From the NCBI GenBank assembly GCA_964483465.1, contig CAZABG010000001.1, forward strand, positions 1 to 64,000: a stretch of DNA of 64,000 nt, given 5' to 3'. Positions 1 through 9,665 of the stretch are shown piece after piece. This DNA comes from CAZABG01 sp964483465. GTDB lineage: Bacteria > Chlamydiota > Chlamydiia > Chlamydiales > Parachlamydiaceae. The position numbers were made by a program, and so were the translations under genes. The notes under the pieces were generated by a model. That model did not search any database. It was given only the letters and a program-made list of their open reading frames with translations, and was not told the origin of the DNA. Each line of letters opens with the position of its first letter. The stretch's first letter is position 1.

Positions 1-1375
1 GAGATTGCAGAGCTTGCTCTTTGATGCCTTCTGCCTCAGAATTGAGATTCCCTTCAGCTTCGGTAGAGACTTTTTCTGTTTTTTTATCGTTTTGGACTTT
101 ATCAACTATAGATGATTTACCTTGTTCATCCTTCTCTTCCTTTTTTGAGACCATGTGAACGGCAATCCCCTCAGGGAAAATACGTTCTCGCCCTTCATCA
201 GGCATAGGTATATTTCCTTCCTGAAATGCGCGTTTGATTAAACGTATGACTGAAGATCTTACTTTCAGCCAACTATGCTTTTTTCCATCAAGCCAAAAAT
301 AGATACGAAGGTTGACATTAGTGCAGCTTAAGTTATCCACCAAAACCCAAGGCTCAGGATCACTTAGGACAGTAGGATGTTCCTTAAGAACCTTCATCGC
401 AATTTCTTGCGCTTCTGAAATTGCGCATCCATAGCCAATGCCTATTATAAAATCTTCTCTCCGCTTAGGATTGCTGGTAAAATTGCGTATATTGCTTTTA
501 TACACTTTCGCGTTCGGGATTTGAACATAATTGCCATCTAAAGTTATCAAAATGGTACTTCGAATCGTAAGCCTTTCTACATAGCCTGTGATCCCGTCTA
601 TTTCAATCAGATCCCCTCCGTGAAACGGATTATTAACACTAAGAAAAATACTGGCTAAAAGGTTTTCTGTAATATCTTTGAAAGCAATACCTAGGATAAT
701 GCCGAGTAATCCTGTTCCTCCAATCACAGTCAGAGCAATGTCTGTCAATCCCATTAAATGAAAAATAGTATACAAGCCAAAAAGGGAAATGCCTAAACCA
801 ATACCCCAGGCAATGACACGCTGAAGCAGAGGATTTTTAAGCCTTCGTTTCAAAAATAAACGAACTAAAAAAGTAATGCCTCTTACCGCAAACCAGGTAA
901 GGGCTAAAATGAACAAGCTGAAGATAATCGATGGAATGTTTCGCAGCAAACCACGCCACTGCTCACCCAAGCCGGCAATGATCGGCTGAAAATCGGAAAC
1001 GGATGGAGCCAAAACTTGAATTTGATTAACAACCGCTACGGTATCTTGTGTATTATGGGCTAAATCCCCGGCCCACTTTTTATATTCATCAGAATTTGTT
1101 GTGCCCTCTAAGAAAACGACGCCATCTTTTACTTTTACTACAGGATCTGTAAACCAGGTTGTAGATTTTAAAATATTTTCAAGTCGTTGGCTTATCTCGT
1201 TATCAAGAGCTTTTGGCTTAACATCTACTTTAGAAGGGAGCGGAAGCGTCTCATTTGTTTTGCGGATTTCCGACTTTTGTTTAACGGTTTGCACTTCATC
1301 TTGATCGAGCGCAAAAACTGAACAGACAACAAAAGATAGTATAACTGTTAAATAGAGTATGTTTTTATACATCAT
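1..1375 (-). CDS. BON-domain MscS mechanosensitive channel (3' end outside window)
   Basis: Reading from the ATG at 1375 (ATGATG, either could start) the frame stays open to the window edge, giving about 458 residues without a stop. A signal peptide (hydrophobic run ending near VCSVFA) is followed by a BON-like domain (roughly residues 45-110), then three or four membrane segments and the MscS pore and beta domain, with the family hallmark NNPFHGGDLIEI followed by the GYVERLTIRST stretch. The visible tail is acidic and low-complexity (EEKDEQGKSS). MscS-like proteins release solutes through the inner membrane on hypo-osmotic shock; the BON domain suggests periplasmic or lipid contact. The fold assignment is firm; the gating stimulus is unknown. 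The protein continues beyond the window, so its full length cannot be given. Confidence 0.85.
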   Translation of the reverse strand, partial: MMYKNILYLTVILSFVVCSVFALDQDEVQTVKQKSEIRKTNETLPLPSKVDVKPKALDNEISQRLENILKSTTWFTDPVVKVKDGVVFLEGTTNSDEYKKWAGDLAHNTQDTVAVVNQIQVLAPSVSDFQPIIAGLGEQWRGLLRNIPSIIFSLFILALTWFAVRGITFLVRLFLKRRLKNPLLQRVIAWGIGLGISLFGLYTIFHLMGLTDIALTVIGGTGLLGIILGIAFKDITENLLASIFLSVNNPFHGGDLIEIDGITGYVERLTIRSTILITLDGNYVQIPNAKVYKSNIRNFTSNPKRREDFIIGIGYGCAISEAQEIAMKVLKEHPTVLSDPEPWVLVDNLSCTNVNLRIYFWLDGKKHSWLKVRSSVIRLIKRAFQEGNIPMPDEGRERIFPEGIAVHMVSKKEEKDEQGKSSIVDKVQNDKKTEKVSTEAEGNLNSEAEGIKEQALQS

Positions 1376-1602
1376 TTTATTGTATTTTTCAGCCTGTGTA
1401 GCTATTTAATTTCTGTCGGTCTAGTTTTTTTATATTCTTTTCATAATTAATTTTCTTGCCTTATATGCCTTTTTGTTAGGTTAGAACAAAAAATTAGGCC
1501 CCTCCTAAAGATTGTTAATATATTAAACATCTGAATTTATAATAAAATAATTAATAGATCAAAAAAAACAACAATTTTAAAAAACGCTATAGATTTTAAT
1601 AT

Positions 1603-1989
1603 CTATTGAGACACATTAAAAACGATCGGCCTGGGCATCAGGAATATACGTTGGCCTTCTTCTGCGTGACTTTTAGCTTCTAGAATGGCTTTTTCTATTT
1701 CTTGTGTTTTCGTACCTAGTTCCTTTACTTCCCCCTCAGGCGTTATGAGTTTTGCCATATAGAAACCAAAATGCGGGGCAACAAGTACAACGTTTGCATT
1801 TTCCGGAATAAAAGTTAGGTTAAAAGCCCGGGCAATTTGGCAAGCTTCGGCCTCCGCCTCTTTTTGATAGCTAGAGTGCTGTAATATTCTTTTCGCAAAA
1901 GTATAAGCGGACTGTGCCGGAAAGGATTTTTCAACAACATCCCATCCCTCATTGCTGTTGCCTTCGATTGTAACAAATGGCACGAACAT
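1603..1989 (-). CDS. hypothetical protein, 128 aa
   Basis: An uninterrupted 128-codon frame starting MFVPFVTIEG, upstream of the MscS gene on the same strand and downstream of a broken DUF302 gene. There is no signal peptide or membrane segment. The sequence has alternating helical, charged stretches and a short hydrophobic patch (NVVLVAPHFGFYMA). Codon use looks like that of its neighbours, so it is probably a real gene. I do not recognise a family. The 227 bp between it and the MscS gene are A+T-rich and hold nothing I can name. Confidence 0.5.
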   Translation of the reverse strand: MFVPFVTIEGNSNEGWDVVEKSFPAQSAYTFAKRILQHSSYQKEAEAEACQIARAFNLTFIPENANVVLVAPHFGFYMAKLITPEGEVKELGTKTQEIEKAILEAKSHAEEGQRIFLMPRPIVFNVSQ

Positions 1990-2063
1990 AAAGTCCTTTA
2001 CGGATTGTTTTACAGAGTATGATATATAAAAAACACTTAAGCATCAAAAAGAGATAATCGCAG

Positions 2064-2443
2064 TCAACTTGAAGCGGCATCCTCCATGATTTTAATAATC
2101 GTGGTTTCTACCTCCTTTGCTATCTCATCTAGTTAAGGCGTATTGAACATGGTTAAAAGAGTGGATGGCTTTAGTGTAGCCAATAGAGTTTTACCCTCTT
2201 CCTCATATACTCCTATTCGGCAAGGCAAACCGTAGTGCTCATATTTTTGTCTAATATTTTTTTAGCTTGTTCGGGCTGACAAACGTCGAAGATCAAACAT
2301 TCACGAGCAAACTCTATCCCTTTTTTCTTCATGGTCGTTTTTAAGTTGTGAACCTGCATAATACCAAAATGATTAGCTAAAATAGATTTCTCTAAAGAAG
2401 CTACCGTTTCATTCAGCGTTTTGTATGTAGTTAATTTGATCAA
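2064..2443 (-). pseudogene. broken DUF302 protein (paralogue of 9113-9499)
   Basis: The first 76 codons read MIKLTTYKTLNETVASLEKS and end in a stop at 2213, but homology to the intact DUF302 gene at 9113-9499 continues in another frame. After the conserved MSTT the frame shifts, the matching residues LPCRIGVYEEEGKTLLATLKP then follow, and a further TAA appears where the paralogue has SPQLEG (here TP-stop-LDE). The last matching codons end with a TGA at 2064-2066. At least one frameshift plus one nonsense change make this a pseudogene. DUF302 proteins are small alpha/beta proteins often encoded beside stress and efflux genes; their biochemical role is not settled. Confidence 0.8.
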
Positions 2444-2601
2444 AATATAATCCCTTAATTATTTTATAGCGTATTTTTATATATTTAAATTGCAACTAGC
2501 CTAAGAAATATAGTTACACATCAAGTTAATAATAACTGGGTTAAATAACATTTTTGGTTTATTGTTCGATTCATTAGACATCTTCAGATTGAAAGGAAGC
2601 T

Positions 2602-3774
2602 ATGCAAACAGCGAATCCTCGCATTCTCACTCTTAACGGAGGCTCGTCGAGCGTAAAATTTGCGCTATTCAATCCATCTCTTACTAGAATATTAGAAGGA
2701 GAGATCGAACGAATCGGACATCCCGATTCCAGCCTTCGTATGAAAGGCCTAAAAGAGACGGATAGTTTTACTCGCCCCCTTAAAACCGAGTGTTACAAGC
2801 AAGCGATTGAGAAGCTTGCGGCTTTAATAGAAGAACGGAATGAAGAAATCATCGCTCACGGACATCGTGTCGTGCATGGCGGCCCTAAGTATTTCAAGCC
2901 GGAACTAATAACTGACGAGATGATTAAAGAGTTGAAACTCTTTAGCGCATACGACCCTCAACACATGCCGCAAGAGATTCAATTGATTGAGACATTCCAT
3001 CGCCATTTTCCAAACGTTCCCCAATTTGCCTGTTTTGATACCGCCTTTCATCACGAAATGCCGCTTATCGCGAAGATGCTGCCAATCCCCCGCTCTTATG
3101 AAGCTAAAGGCATTTATCGGTACGGCTTTCACGGGTTATCTTATGAATATTTAATGAGTCGTTTATCCCCTCAAGAAGCTAAAAGTAAAATCATTCTCGC
3201 ACATCTTGGGAACGGCGCTAGTTTAGCCGCGGTTAAAGAGGGTAAATCGATAGATACCAGCATGAGTTTTACACCTGCTGCCGGAGTGCCTATGGGAAGC
3301 CGTTCAGGCGATCTCGATCCCGGATTAGTATGGTATCTTTCACGCAGCGAAGGATTGGACTCTAAAAAGTTCAATGAAATGATCAATTTCAAATCAGGCC
3401 TGCTAGGCATTTCAGAGACAAGTTCCGATATGCGTGAGTTGCTTGATAAAAGTGATAAAGATCCGCGCGCAAAAGATGCGATCGAAATATTTTGCTATGA
3501 AATCAAAAAGAGGATCGGCGCCTATAGTGCGGCCTTAGGCGGACTTGATACGCTCGTATTTTCAGGCGGTATCGGAGAAAATGCGAAGGAAATTCGTTCC
3601 GGAATTTGCGAAGGATTAGAATTTCTTGGCATCCACCTCGATGAAAAACAAAATGCAAATAATCAGGCTTTGATCTCTAAAAAAGAAGGTAAAGTCACGA
3701 TTCGTGTGATCCATACCGATGAAGAATGGATAATCGCAAATACCGTTCTCCAAAAACTAAGGAAAGTAAAATGA
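2602..3774 (+). CDS. ackA: acetate kinase
   Basis: Acetate kinase of 390 residues, near the usual 395-400. It interconverts acetyl phosphate plus ADP with acetate plus ATP in the cytoplasm. Visible hallmarks are the N-terminal LTLNGGSSSVKFALF phosphate-binding motif, AHGHRVVHGGPKYF near residue 85, the FDTAFH motif near 150, YRYGFHGLSYEY near 180, the AHLGNGASLAA loop, and GGIGENAKEIR near the C-terminus. The start is supported by AAAGGAAGC seven bases upstream. It overlaps the downstream phosphoketolase gene by four bases (ATGA), so the two are probably translationally coupled; phosphoketolase makes acetyl phosphate, which this enzyme would turn into ATP. Confidence 0.96.
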   Translation: MQTANPRILTLNGGSSSVKFALFNPSLTRILEGEIERIGHPDSSLRMKGLKETDSFTRPLKTECYKQAIEKLAALIEERNEEIIAHGHRVVHGGPKYFKPELITDEMIKELKLFSAYDPQHMPQEIQLIETFHRHFPNVPQFACFDTAFHHEMPLIAKMLPIPRSYEAKGIYRYGFHGLSYEYLMSRLSPQEAKSKIILAHLGNGASLAAVKEGKSIDTSMSFTPAAGVPMGSRSGDLDPGLVWYLSRSEGLDSKKFNEMINFKSGLLGISETSSDMRELLDKSDKDPRAKDAIEIFCYEIKKRIGAYSAALGGLDTLVFSGGIGENAKEIRSGICEGLEFLGIHLDEKQNANNQALISKKEGKVTIRVIHTDEEWIIANTVLQKLRKVK

Positions 3775-6134
3775 GCAATCCCCTCTCTTCTGATTTAATG
3801 CAAAAGATAGACGCGTATTGGAGAGCCGCGAATTACCTGTCTGTCGGACAGATATATCTTTTAGATAATCCCTTATTGAAAGAGCCTTTGAAACTCTCCC
3901 ATATCAAACCGATATTGGTGGGCCACTGGGGGACAACGCCCGGTCAAAACTTCATCTATGTCCATCTTAATCGGGTCATTAAGAAGTACGACCTCGATAT
4001 GTTCTATATCGCAGGCCCCGGCCATGGAGGGCCTGCTCTTGTCGGAAACACCTATCTTGAAGGGACATATAGCGAGATTTATCCTGAAATCAGCCAAGAC
4101 GAAGCGGGTCTTAAAAAGTTGTTCAAACAATTTTCCTTTCCGGGAGGCATTTCAAGCCACGTCGGACCTGAAACGCCCGGATCCATTCATGAAGGGGGCG
4201 AGCTTGGATATTCCCTCAGCCATGCTTTTGGAGCCGTGCTTGACAATCCCGAGCTAATCGTCGCCTGCGTTATCGGAGATGGCGAAGCCGAAACGGGGCC
4301 TTTAGCGACCGCATGGCATACCAACAAGTTTATTAATCCCATTACGGACGGCGCCGTTCTGCCGATTCTTCATCTGAACGAATACAAGATTAGCAATCCG
4401 ACAATACTTGCTCGAATTGATCATGAAGAGCTTGAGCAATTCCTAAAAGGATGCGGATGGGAGCCTTATTTCGTGGAAGGCGATGATCCTGAAAAAATGC
4501 ATCAACTGATGGCATCAGTCCTTGATAAAGCCATTGAAGAGATCCATGCCATTCAAGGCTATGCAAGAAGAAATAACGATCCCTCTCGTCCCCGCTTTCC
4601 TATGATTGTTTTAAGAACGCCTAAAGGATGGACGGGCCCAAAAGAAGTGGATGGCCTGCAAAACGAGGGAACCTTCCGCTCCCATCAAATACCCATTCTT
4701 ATCAATTCAGAACACCCCGACCATCTAAAACTCCTTGAAAGTTGGTTAAAGAGCTATAAACCGGAAGAGCTATTCGATGGGAAAGGAACACTTTTAGCAG
4801 AACTTGCCGAACTTGCGCCAAAAGGAAAAAGACGCATGGGGGCAAACCCGAACACCAATGGAGGTGTTTTGCTGCGCGATTTGCATATGCCCGATTTTCG
4901 CGACTATGCGGTGCAAATAGAAACTCCCGGAGCGGTTGATGCGCAAGACACAAAAGTATTAGGCAAATTCCTTCGCGATATCATCAAAATTAATCAGGAT
5001 CATCGTGATTTCAGAATATTCGGCCCTGATGAGACTCTTTCCAATCTCTTGGGTGCTGTTTTTGAAACTACCGACCGGCAATGGAATGCACAAATCCTTA
5101 AAAAGGATGAATATCTTGCGCCCTATGGACGCGTAATCGATTCGATGTTAAGCGAGCATCAATGCGAGGGATTGCTTGAAGGCTATTTGCTGACAGGAAG
5201 GCATGGCATATTTAATTGTTACGAAGCTTTCATTCATATCGTCGATTCCATGTTTAATCAGCATGCGAAATGGTTAAAAGTTACCTCTCAGCTCCCCTGG
5301 CGCCGAAAGATCGCCTCATTAAATTACCTTCTATCCTCACATGTGTGGCAGCAAGACCATAACGGCTTTACGCATCAGGATCCTGGATTTATTGATCTCG
5401 TAGTAAATAAAAAGCCCGACATTGTGCGCGTATATCTTCCCCCTGACGCAAACTGTCTATTGTCCGTTATGGATCACTGCTTAAGAAGCCGCCACTATGT
5501 GAACGTTGTGATCGCGGGAAAGCATCCCCTTCCTCAATGGCTGAAAATGGAGGACGCTGTCGTACACTGTACAGAAGGGATTGGCATATGGAAATGGGCC
5601 AGCAATGATCAGAATTCTGAACCCGATATCGTCATGGCCTGCTGCGGGGACACTCCGACGCTCGAGACCCTCGCTGCCGTTTCAATATTACGCGAGCATC
5701 TGCCGGAACTTAAAATCCGGGTTGTCAATGTCGTCGATTTGATGAAACTAATGTCTGCGGATGAGCATCCGCACGGTTTAAAAGACTCCGATTACGATTC
5801 GCTTTTCACAAAAGATAAACATATTCTTTTTGCCTTTCATGGATACCCTTGGCTTATCCATCGTTTGACTTACAAGAGAACAAATCTTAACCTGCATGTA
5901 AGAGGATATAAAGAAGAGGGAACCGTTACTACCGCCTTCGACATGCGGGTCAGAAACGATCTAGATCGCTTTCATCTCGTTGAATCCGTGATCGACCGGC
6001 TTCCTAGTTTAGGCTCTAAAGGATCGTACTTAAAGCAACTCATGCAGGATAAACTGATCGAACACAAACACTACATTAGTAAATATGGCCAGGATATGCC
6101 CGAAATAAGAAATTGGAAATGGAAAAACGTTTAA
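3771..6134 (+). CDS. xfp: xylulose-5-phosphate/fructose-6-phosphate phosphoketolase
   Basis: Phosphoketolase cleaves xylulose 5-phosphate (and often fructose 6-phosphate) with phosphate to acetyl phosphate plus a triose or tetrose phosphate, using thiamine diphosphate. I start it at the ATG at 3771, which overlaps the acetate kinase stop as ATGA and has AAGGAAAG just upstream, giving 787 residues, the normal family length. Family motifs include GHWGTTPGQNF, the GPGHGGPALVGNTYLEGTY region near residue 85, the ThDP motif GDGEAETGPLATAWHTNKF near 170, and HQDPGF in the second half. The end overlaps the following MgtA-type gene. Together with ackA this gives a short sugar-phosphate-to-ATP route. 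A C-terminal fragment of a second copy lies at 8850-9068. Confidence 0.95.
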   Translation: MSNPLSSDLMQKIDAYWRAANYLSVGQIYLLDNPLLKEPLKLSHIKPILVGHWGTTPGQNFIYVHLNRVIKKYDLDMFYIAGPGHGGPALVGNTYLEGTYSEIYPEISQDEAGLKKLFKQFSFPGGISSHVGPETPGSIHEGGELGYSLSHAFGAVLDNPELIVACVIGDGEAETGPLATAWHTNKFINPITDGAVLPILHLNEYKISNPTILARIDHEELEQFLKGCGWEPYFVEGDDPEKMHQLMASVLDKAIEEIHAIQGYARRNNDPSRPRFPMIVLRTPKGWTGPKEVDGLQNEGTFRSHQIPILINSEHPDHLKLLESWLKSYKPEELFDGKGTLLAELAELAPKGKRRMGANPNTNGGVLLRDLHMPDFRDYAVQIETPGAVDAQDTKVLGKFLRDIIKINQDHRDFRIFGPDETLSNLLGAVFETTDRQWNAQILKKDEYLAPYGRVIDSMLSEHQCEGLLEGYLLTGRHGIFNCYEAFIHIVDSMFNQHAKWLKVTSQLPWRRKIASLNYLLSSHVWQQDHNGFTHQDPGFIDLVVNKKPDIVRVYLPPDANCLLSVMDHCLRSRHYVNVVIAGKHPLPQWLKMEDAVVHCTEGIGIWKWASNDQNSEPDIVMACCGDTPTLETLAAVSILREHLPELKIRVVNVVDLMKLMSADEHPHGLKDSDYDSLFTKDKHILFAFHGYPWLIHRLTYKRTNLNLHVRGYKEEGTVTTAFDMRVRNDLDRFHLVESVIDRLPSLGSKGSYLKQLMQDKLIEHKHYISKYGQDMPEIRNWKWKNV

Positions 6135-8665
6135 TCCTTTCTCGTTCGACTTCCTTCTGGCAAGCGAATTTAAACGAGCTTTTTGATCGTTTAAGCGCAA
6201 CACCGGAGGGTTTAACAAATCACGAAGCGTCAATCCGCAGAAAAAAATTTGGTCCCAATTCTTTCCATCCCCAACCAAAAAGCGCTTTGCTATTTCAGTT
6301 CATCTCAAAGTTCACAAGTCCGCTCGTTATTATCCTTCTTGTAGCAAGCGCCATTTCGGCCATTACAGGCGATGTTGCCAATTTCATCATTATTTCCTTT
6401 ATCATTCTAATGAGCGTGATACTCGATTTTACCCAGGAGTATCGAGCCGGCAAAGAAGCGGAAAAGCTACGGCATTCGGTGATTGTACATGCGCATGTTT
6501 TAAGGAATGGAAAGGATGAAGAAGTTCCCATTCCAAACCTTGTTCCGGGAGACATTGTGCTTCTTGCGGCAGGCGATCTCGTTCCAGGGGATGGACGGCT
6601 TTTGATTGCAAAAGACTTTTTCGTGAACCAAGCCTTATTGACTGGAGAAGCATATCCGGTAGAAAAAAAAACATCTGAACTGCCAAATGAGATCGAGATC
6701 TTATCTGCTGAAAATACGGTCTTGCGTGGAACTTCCGTCGTCAGCGGAACTGCCACGGTACTTATTTGTGAAACCGGAGACAATACCGTACTTGGCGAAA
6801 TAGCGGAGAGCTTGATTACAAAGGCTCCTCCTACCGCTTTTGAACAAGGAGCGCGTAACTTTGGCCTTTTGATCATGCGGCTCACCGTTTTCCTTGTCCT
6901 ATTTGTTCTTCTAGTAAACGCCTTCTTCCATAGGCCTTGGCTTGAATCATTTATTTTTGCGGTAGCGCTAGCTGTCGGGTTGACTCCTGAGCTTCTTCCG
7001 ATGATAGTTTCTGTGACTCTTGCCAAAGGCGCGCAACGGATGGCGGCAAAACGCGTCATTGTAAAACAGCTCGCCTCTATACAAAACCTCGGAAGCATGG
7101 ATATCCTCTGTACCGATAAGACGGGTACGCTAACCGAAGGCCGTATTCACTTGGAACGCCATATAGATGCATACGGAAAGGACAGCAAAAGGGTTTTGGA
7201 GCTGGCTTACCTGAATAGCTTCTTTGAAACGGGCTTAAGGAGTCCTTTAGATGATGCTATCCTTGAACATAAAGAGATATCTACAACCGGCTGGCGTAAA
7301 ATCGACGAAGTGCCGTTTGATTTTGAAAGGCGTCGTGTTTCCGTACTACTTGATAAAGGAAATAAAAGAATACTGGTAGTAAAGGGGGCTCCTGAAAACA
7401 TCTTAAGTCTTTGTACAAGCTTTGAAGGAGAAGATAACCAACAGATACCTTTAGATAAGCAAGCCTTAGAGCGGATTCAGGAGTTATTTAATTCGCTTGG
7501 AAGAGAAGGATTTCGGGTTCTCGGGATTGCCACAAGAGAAGTTGAGCCTGATTTTTCTCATGCTGTTGTGACCGATGAGACAAAACTTGTTTTTTCAGGA
7601 TTCGCCGCGTTTCTCGATCCTCCAAAGGAGAGCGCGAAAAAAGCTTTAAAAGACCTTGCGGAAAGCGGAGTCGTAGTAAAAATAGTTACAGGTGATAATG
7701 AACTTGTGACAGAACACATATGCAAAAAATTAGGACTTACAATAACAGGTATTTTGACAGGAGCCGATATTTTAAAAATGGACGATCAAGTCCTATTGGG
7801 CAAGCTGGAGAATAATAATTTATTTTGCCGTGTAACGCCTGCCCAAAAAAATCGGATTATTCTCGCTTTAAAACAACGAGGCCATACCGTTGGGTATCTT
7901 GGCGACGGGATTAACGATGCTCCTTCACTTCACTCGGCAGATGTTGGCATATCTGTTGATAGCGCAGTTGATGTCGCAAAGGAAGCTGCCGACATGATCC
8001 TTTTAAAGCATGATCTTGGAGCTCTTCAGAGCGGAGTTATTGAAGGACGAAGAACCTTTGGCAATATCATGAAATACATCATGATGGGAACAAGTTCCAA
8101 TTTCGGCAACATGTTCAGCATGGCAGGCGCTTCTTTGTTCCTTCCCTTTCTTCCTATGCTGCCAACACAGATTTTACTCAACAATATGCTTTATGATATC
8201 TCTGAAATTCCTATTCCCTTAGATAATGTCGATGAAGAATATCTAAAGCGTCCAAGACAATGGGACATCCAATTTGTTCGAAAATTCATGCTAATCGTTG
8301 GCCCGATCAGTTCCATCTTTGATTTTCTCACTTTTTTTGTGATGATCAAAATATTTCATGCCGGCGAAACGCTTTTTCATACAGGCTGGTTCATTGAATC
8401 GCTTGCCACTCAGGTGCTTGTCATCTTTATTATCCGCACACACAAAAACCCCCTAAAAAGCCGTCCTAATAAATGGCTTACGCTATTTTCTCTCAGCGTC
8501 GTGGCAATCGCTATTTTGCTGCCATTTACGCCTTTAGGAACCTTCCTCGGATTTACTCCTCCTCCCCTGCTATTCTTTTTAATCCTTGCGATCATGGTGA
8601 TATTCTATTTATTGGCTGTAGAACAAGCGAAGCAGTGGTTTTATAGACGTTATGCACTAAATTGA
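6119..8665 (+). CDS. mgtA: magnesium-translocating P-type ATPase (P3B, MgtA-like)
   Basis: P-type ATPase of 848 residues if started at ATG 6119; an in-frame TTG at 6113 is also possible. It overlaps the phosphoketolase stop by 16 bases, so it is cotranscribed. Visible parts in order are an N-terminal actuator with LTGEAYPVEK, membrane segments near 50-115 and 245-300 with the ALAVGLTPELLPMIVS core, the phosphorylation motif CTDKTGTLTEG, the nucleotide domain with KGAPENI, the hinge LGDGINDAPS, and about six C-terminal segments. The closest family by motif pattern is MgtA/MgtB. These pumps import Mg2+ when the ion is scarce. The substrate is inferred from family resemblance. No mgtA-type leader is visible because the gene starts inside xfp. 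Confidence 0.9.
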   Translation: MEKRLILSRSTSFWQANLNELFDRLSATPEGLTNHEASIRRKKFGPNSFHPQPKSALLFQFISKFTSPLVIILLVASAISAITGDVANFIIISFIILMSVILDFTQEYRAGKEAEKLRHSVIVHAHVLRNGKDEEVPIPNLVPGDIVLLAAGDLVPGDGRLLIAKDFFVNQALLTGEAYPVEKKTSELPNEIEILSAENTVLRGTSVVSGTATVLICETGDNTVLGEIAESLITKAPPTAFEQGARNFGLLIMRLTVFLVLFVLLVNAFFHRPWLESFIFAVALAVGLTPELLPMIVSVTLAKGAQRMAAKRVIVKQLASIQNLGSMDILCTDKTGTLTEGRIHLERHIDAYGKDSKRVLELAYLNSFFETGLRSPLDDAILEHKEISTTGWRKIDEVPFDFERRRVSVLLDKGNKRILVVKGAPENILSLCTSFEGEDNQQIPLDKQALERIQELFNSLGREGFRVLGIATREVEPDFSHAVVTDETKLVFSGFAAFLDPPKESAKKALKDLAESGVVVKIVTGDNELVTEHICKKLGLTITGILTGADILKMDDQVLLGKLENNNLFCRVTPAQKNRIILALKQRGHTVGYLGDGINDAPSLHSADVGISVDSAVDVAKEAADMILLKHDLGALQSGVIEGRRTFGNIMKYIMMGTSSNFGNMFSMAGASLFLPFLPMLPTQILLNNMLYDISEIPIPLDNVDEEYLKRPRQWDIQFVRKFMLIVGPISSIFDFLTFFVMIKIFHAGETLFHTGWFIESLATQVLVIFIIRTHKNPLKSRPNKWLTLFSLSVVAIAILLPFTPLGTFLGFTPPPLLFFLILAIMVIFYLLAVEQAKQWFYRRYALN

Positions 8666-8682
8666 CAATCCCTTGCCCCTAC

Positions 8683-8846
8683 CCGATTGCGGCTTAATCC
8701 GTGCCCGTGTGCGTACCCGTGCCCGGTTAGGTTTAAACTCACATGGTTAAAACTTTTATAACGAACAATTGCAATCGAGTGGTACATAGAAACCACACGG
8801 GCACAGGCACGCACACGGGCACGGGCACGGATTAAGCCGCAATCGG
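8683..8846. repeat. long inverted repeat of GGGCAC-rich arms
   Basis: Left arm 8683-8726 and right arm 8798-8846 are near-perfect reverse complements, starting CCGATTGCGGCTTAATCC and ending in the corresponding reverse complement. The right arm carries one extra six-base unit. The arms consist of GGGCAC/GTGCCC repeats and enclose a unique spacer of about 70 bp. The right arm abuts the duplicated phosphoketolase fragment at 8850. The same sequence family forms the tandem array at 10514-10651. Confidence 0.9.
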
Positions 8847-8849
8847 AAG

Positions 8850-9068
8850 GGGTATAAAGAAGAGGGAACGGTTACCACCGCCTTCGACATGCGGGTCAGG
8901 AACGATCTGGATCGCTTTCACCTCGTGGAATCTGTGATCGATCGGCTTCCTTATTTGGGTTCTAAAGGATCGTACTTAAAGCAACTCATGCAGAATAAAC
9001 AGATCAAACACAAGCACTACATTAGTGCCTATGGCCAGAATATGCCAGAAATAAGAAATTGGAAATAG
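8850..9068 (+). pseudogene. C-terminal fragment of a second phosphoketolase copy
   Basis: The 73-codon frame reads GYKEEGTVTTAFDMRVRNDL at its start and ends MPEIRNWK-stop. It matches the last part of the intact phosphoketolase (from about 5903) almost codon for codon, with scattered substitutions such as PYLGS for PSLGS and SAYGQN for SKYGQD. It has no start codon and begins directly after the GGGCAC inverted repeat. The intact protein ends WKWKNV, so this copy stops four residues earlier. It is a remnant of a former second xfp gene, lying beside the intact DUF302 gene just as the broken DUF302 gene lies beside ackA-xfp. Confidence 0.9.
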
Positions 9069-9112
9069 ACTAGGGATTAATTTACGAACGTATAAAAAAA
9101 GTATGTTTCCCA

Positions 9113-9499
9113 TCAGTTAGAAATAGCTTCTTTCATGATTTTTACAATCGTGTCTTCAACTTCCTGCGCTACCCCTTCAAGCTGAGGCGAGTTGAATAAT
9201 CCCAAAAGATGGGTAGGCTTCAACGTAGCCAAAATCGTTTTCCCATTCTCTTCATAGATTGATATCCGACATGGCAATGCAGTGGAGACGCTCATATTTT
9301 GTTCGAGCACCTTCTTCGCTTGCTGAGGCTGACAGACCTCAAAGATCAGGCATTCACGTTCGAATTCTACCCCTTTTTTCTTCATTGTTGCTTTAAGGTT
9401 GTGAACCTGCATAACTCCAAAGCGGTTTTCTAAAACCGCATCCTCTAAAGCCGCCGCCGCTTCGTTCATCGTTTTGTCTGTAGATAATTTGATAAGCAT
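9113..9499 (-). CDS. DUF302 family protein
   Basis: Intact 128-residue DUF302 protein starting MLIKLSTDKTMNEAAAALED. The family core is visible as FGVMQVHNLKATMKKKGVEF, the LIFEVCQPQQAKKVLEQN motif, and LPCRISIYEENGKTILATLKP. There is no signal peptide, so it is probably cytoplasmic. DUF302 genes are often found beside efflux, sulfur or stress genes, and it is the intact counterpart of the pseudogene at 2064-2443. Function is unproven. The gene points away from the phosphoketolase fragment's end, and 166 bp separate its start from the divergently transcribed histone-like gene. Confidence 0.85.
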   Translation of the reverse strand: MLIKLSTDKTMNEAAAALEDAVLENRFGVMQVHNLKATMKKKGVEFERECLIFEVCQPQQAKKVLEQNMSVSTALPCRISIYEENGKTILATLKPTHLLGLFNSPQLEGVAQEVEDTIVKIMKEAISN

Positions 9500-9665
9500 A
9501 AATGTCCTTCGATGAATAATTAAATTAGTTCATAGCATAGAAGATTATTTTTTTAGGCAACTTATTAACAGCATATATTCTTGACATGTTACTACATAAG
9601 TTTTAGTTTAAAAAAACTAGAACGGCATCTTGTTCGAGGGATAAACCCTAAAAGGAGAGATAATT

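Noticed and set aside
6295..7098. Long minus-strand open frame (267 codons) inside the MgtA-type gene
   Set aside because: It lies entirely opposite a strongly conserved P-ATPase and its translation has no family character; a shadow frame.
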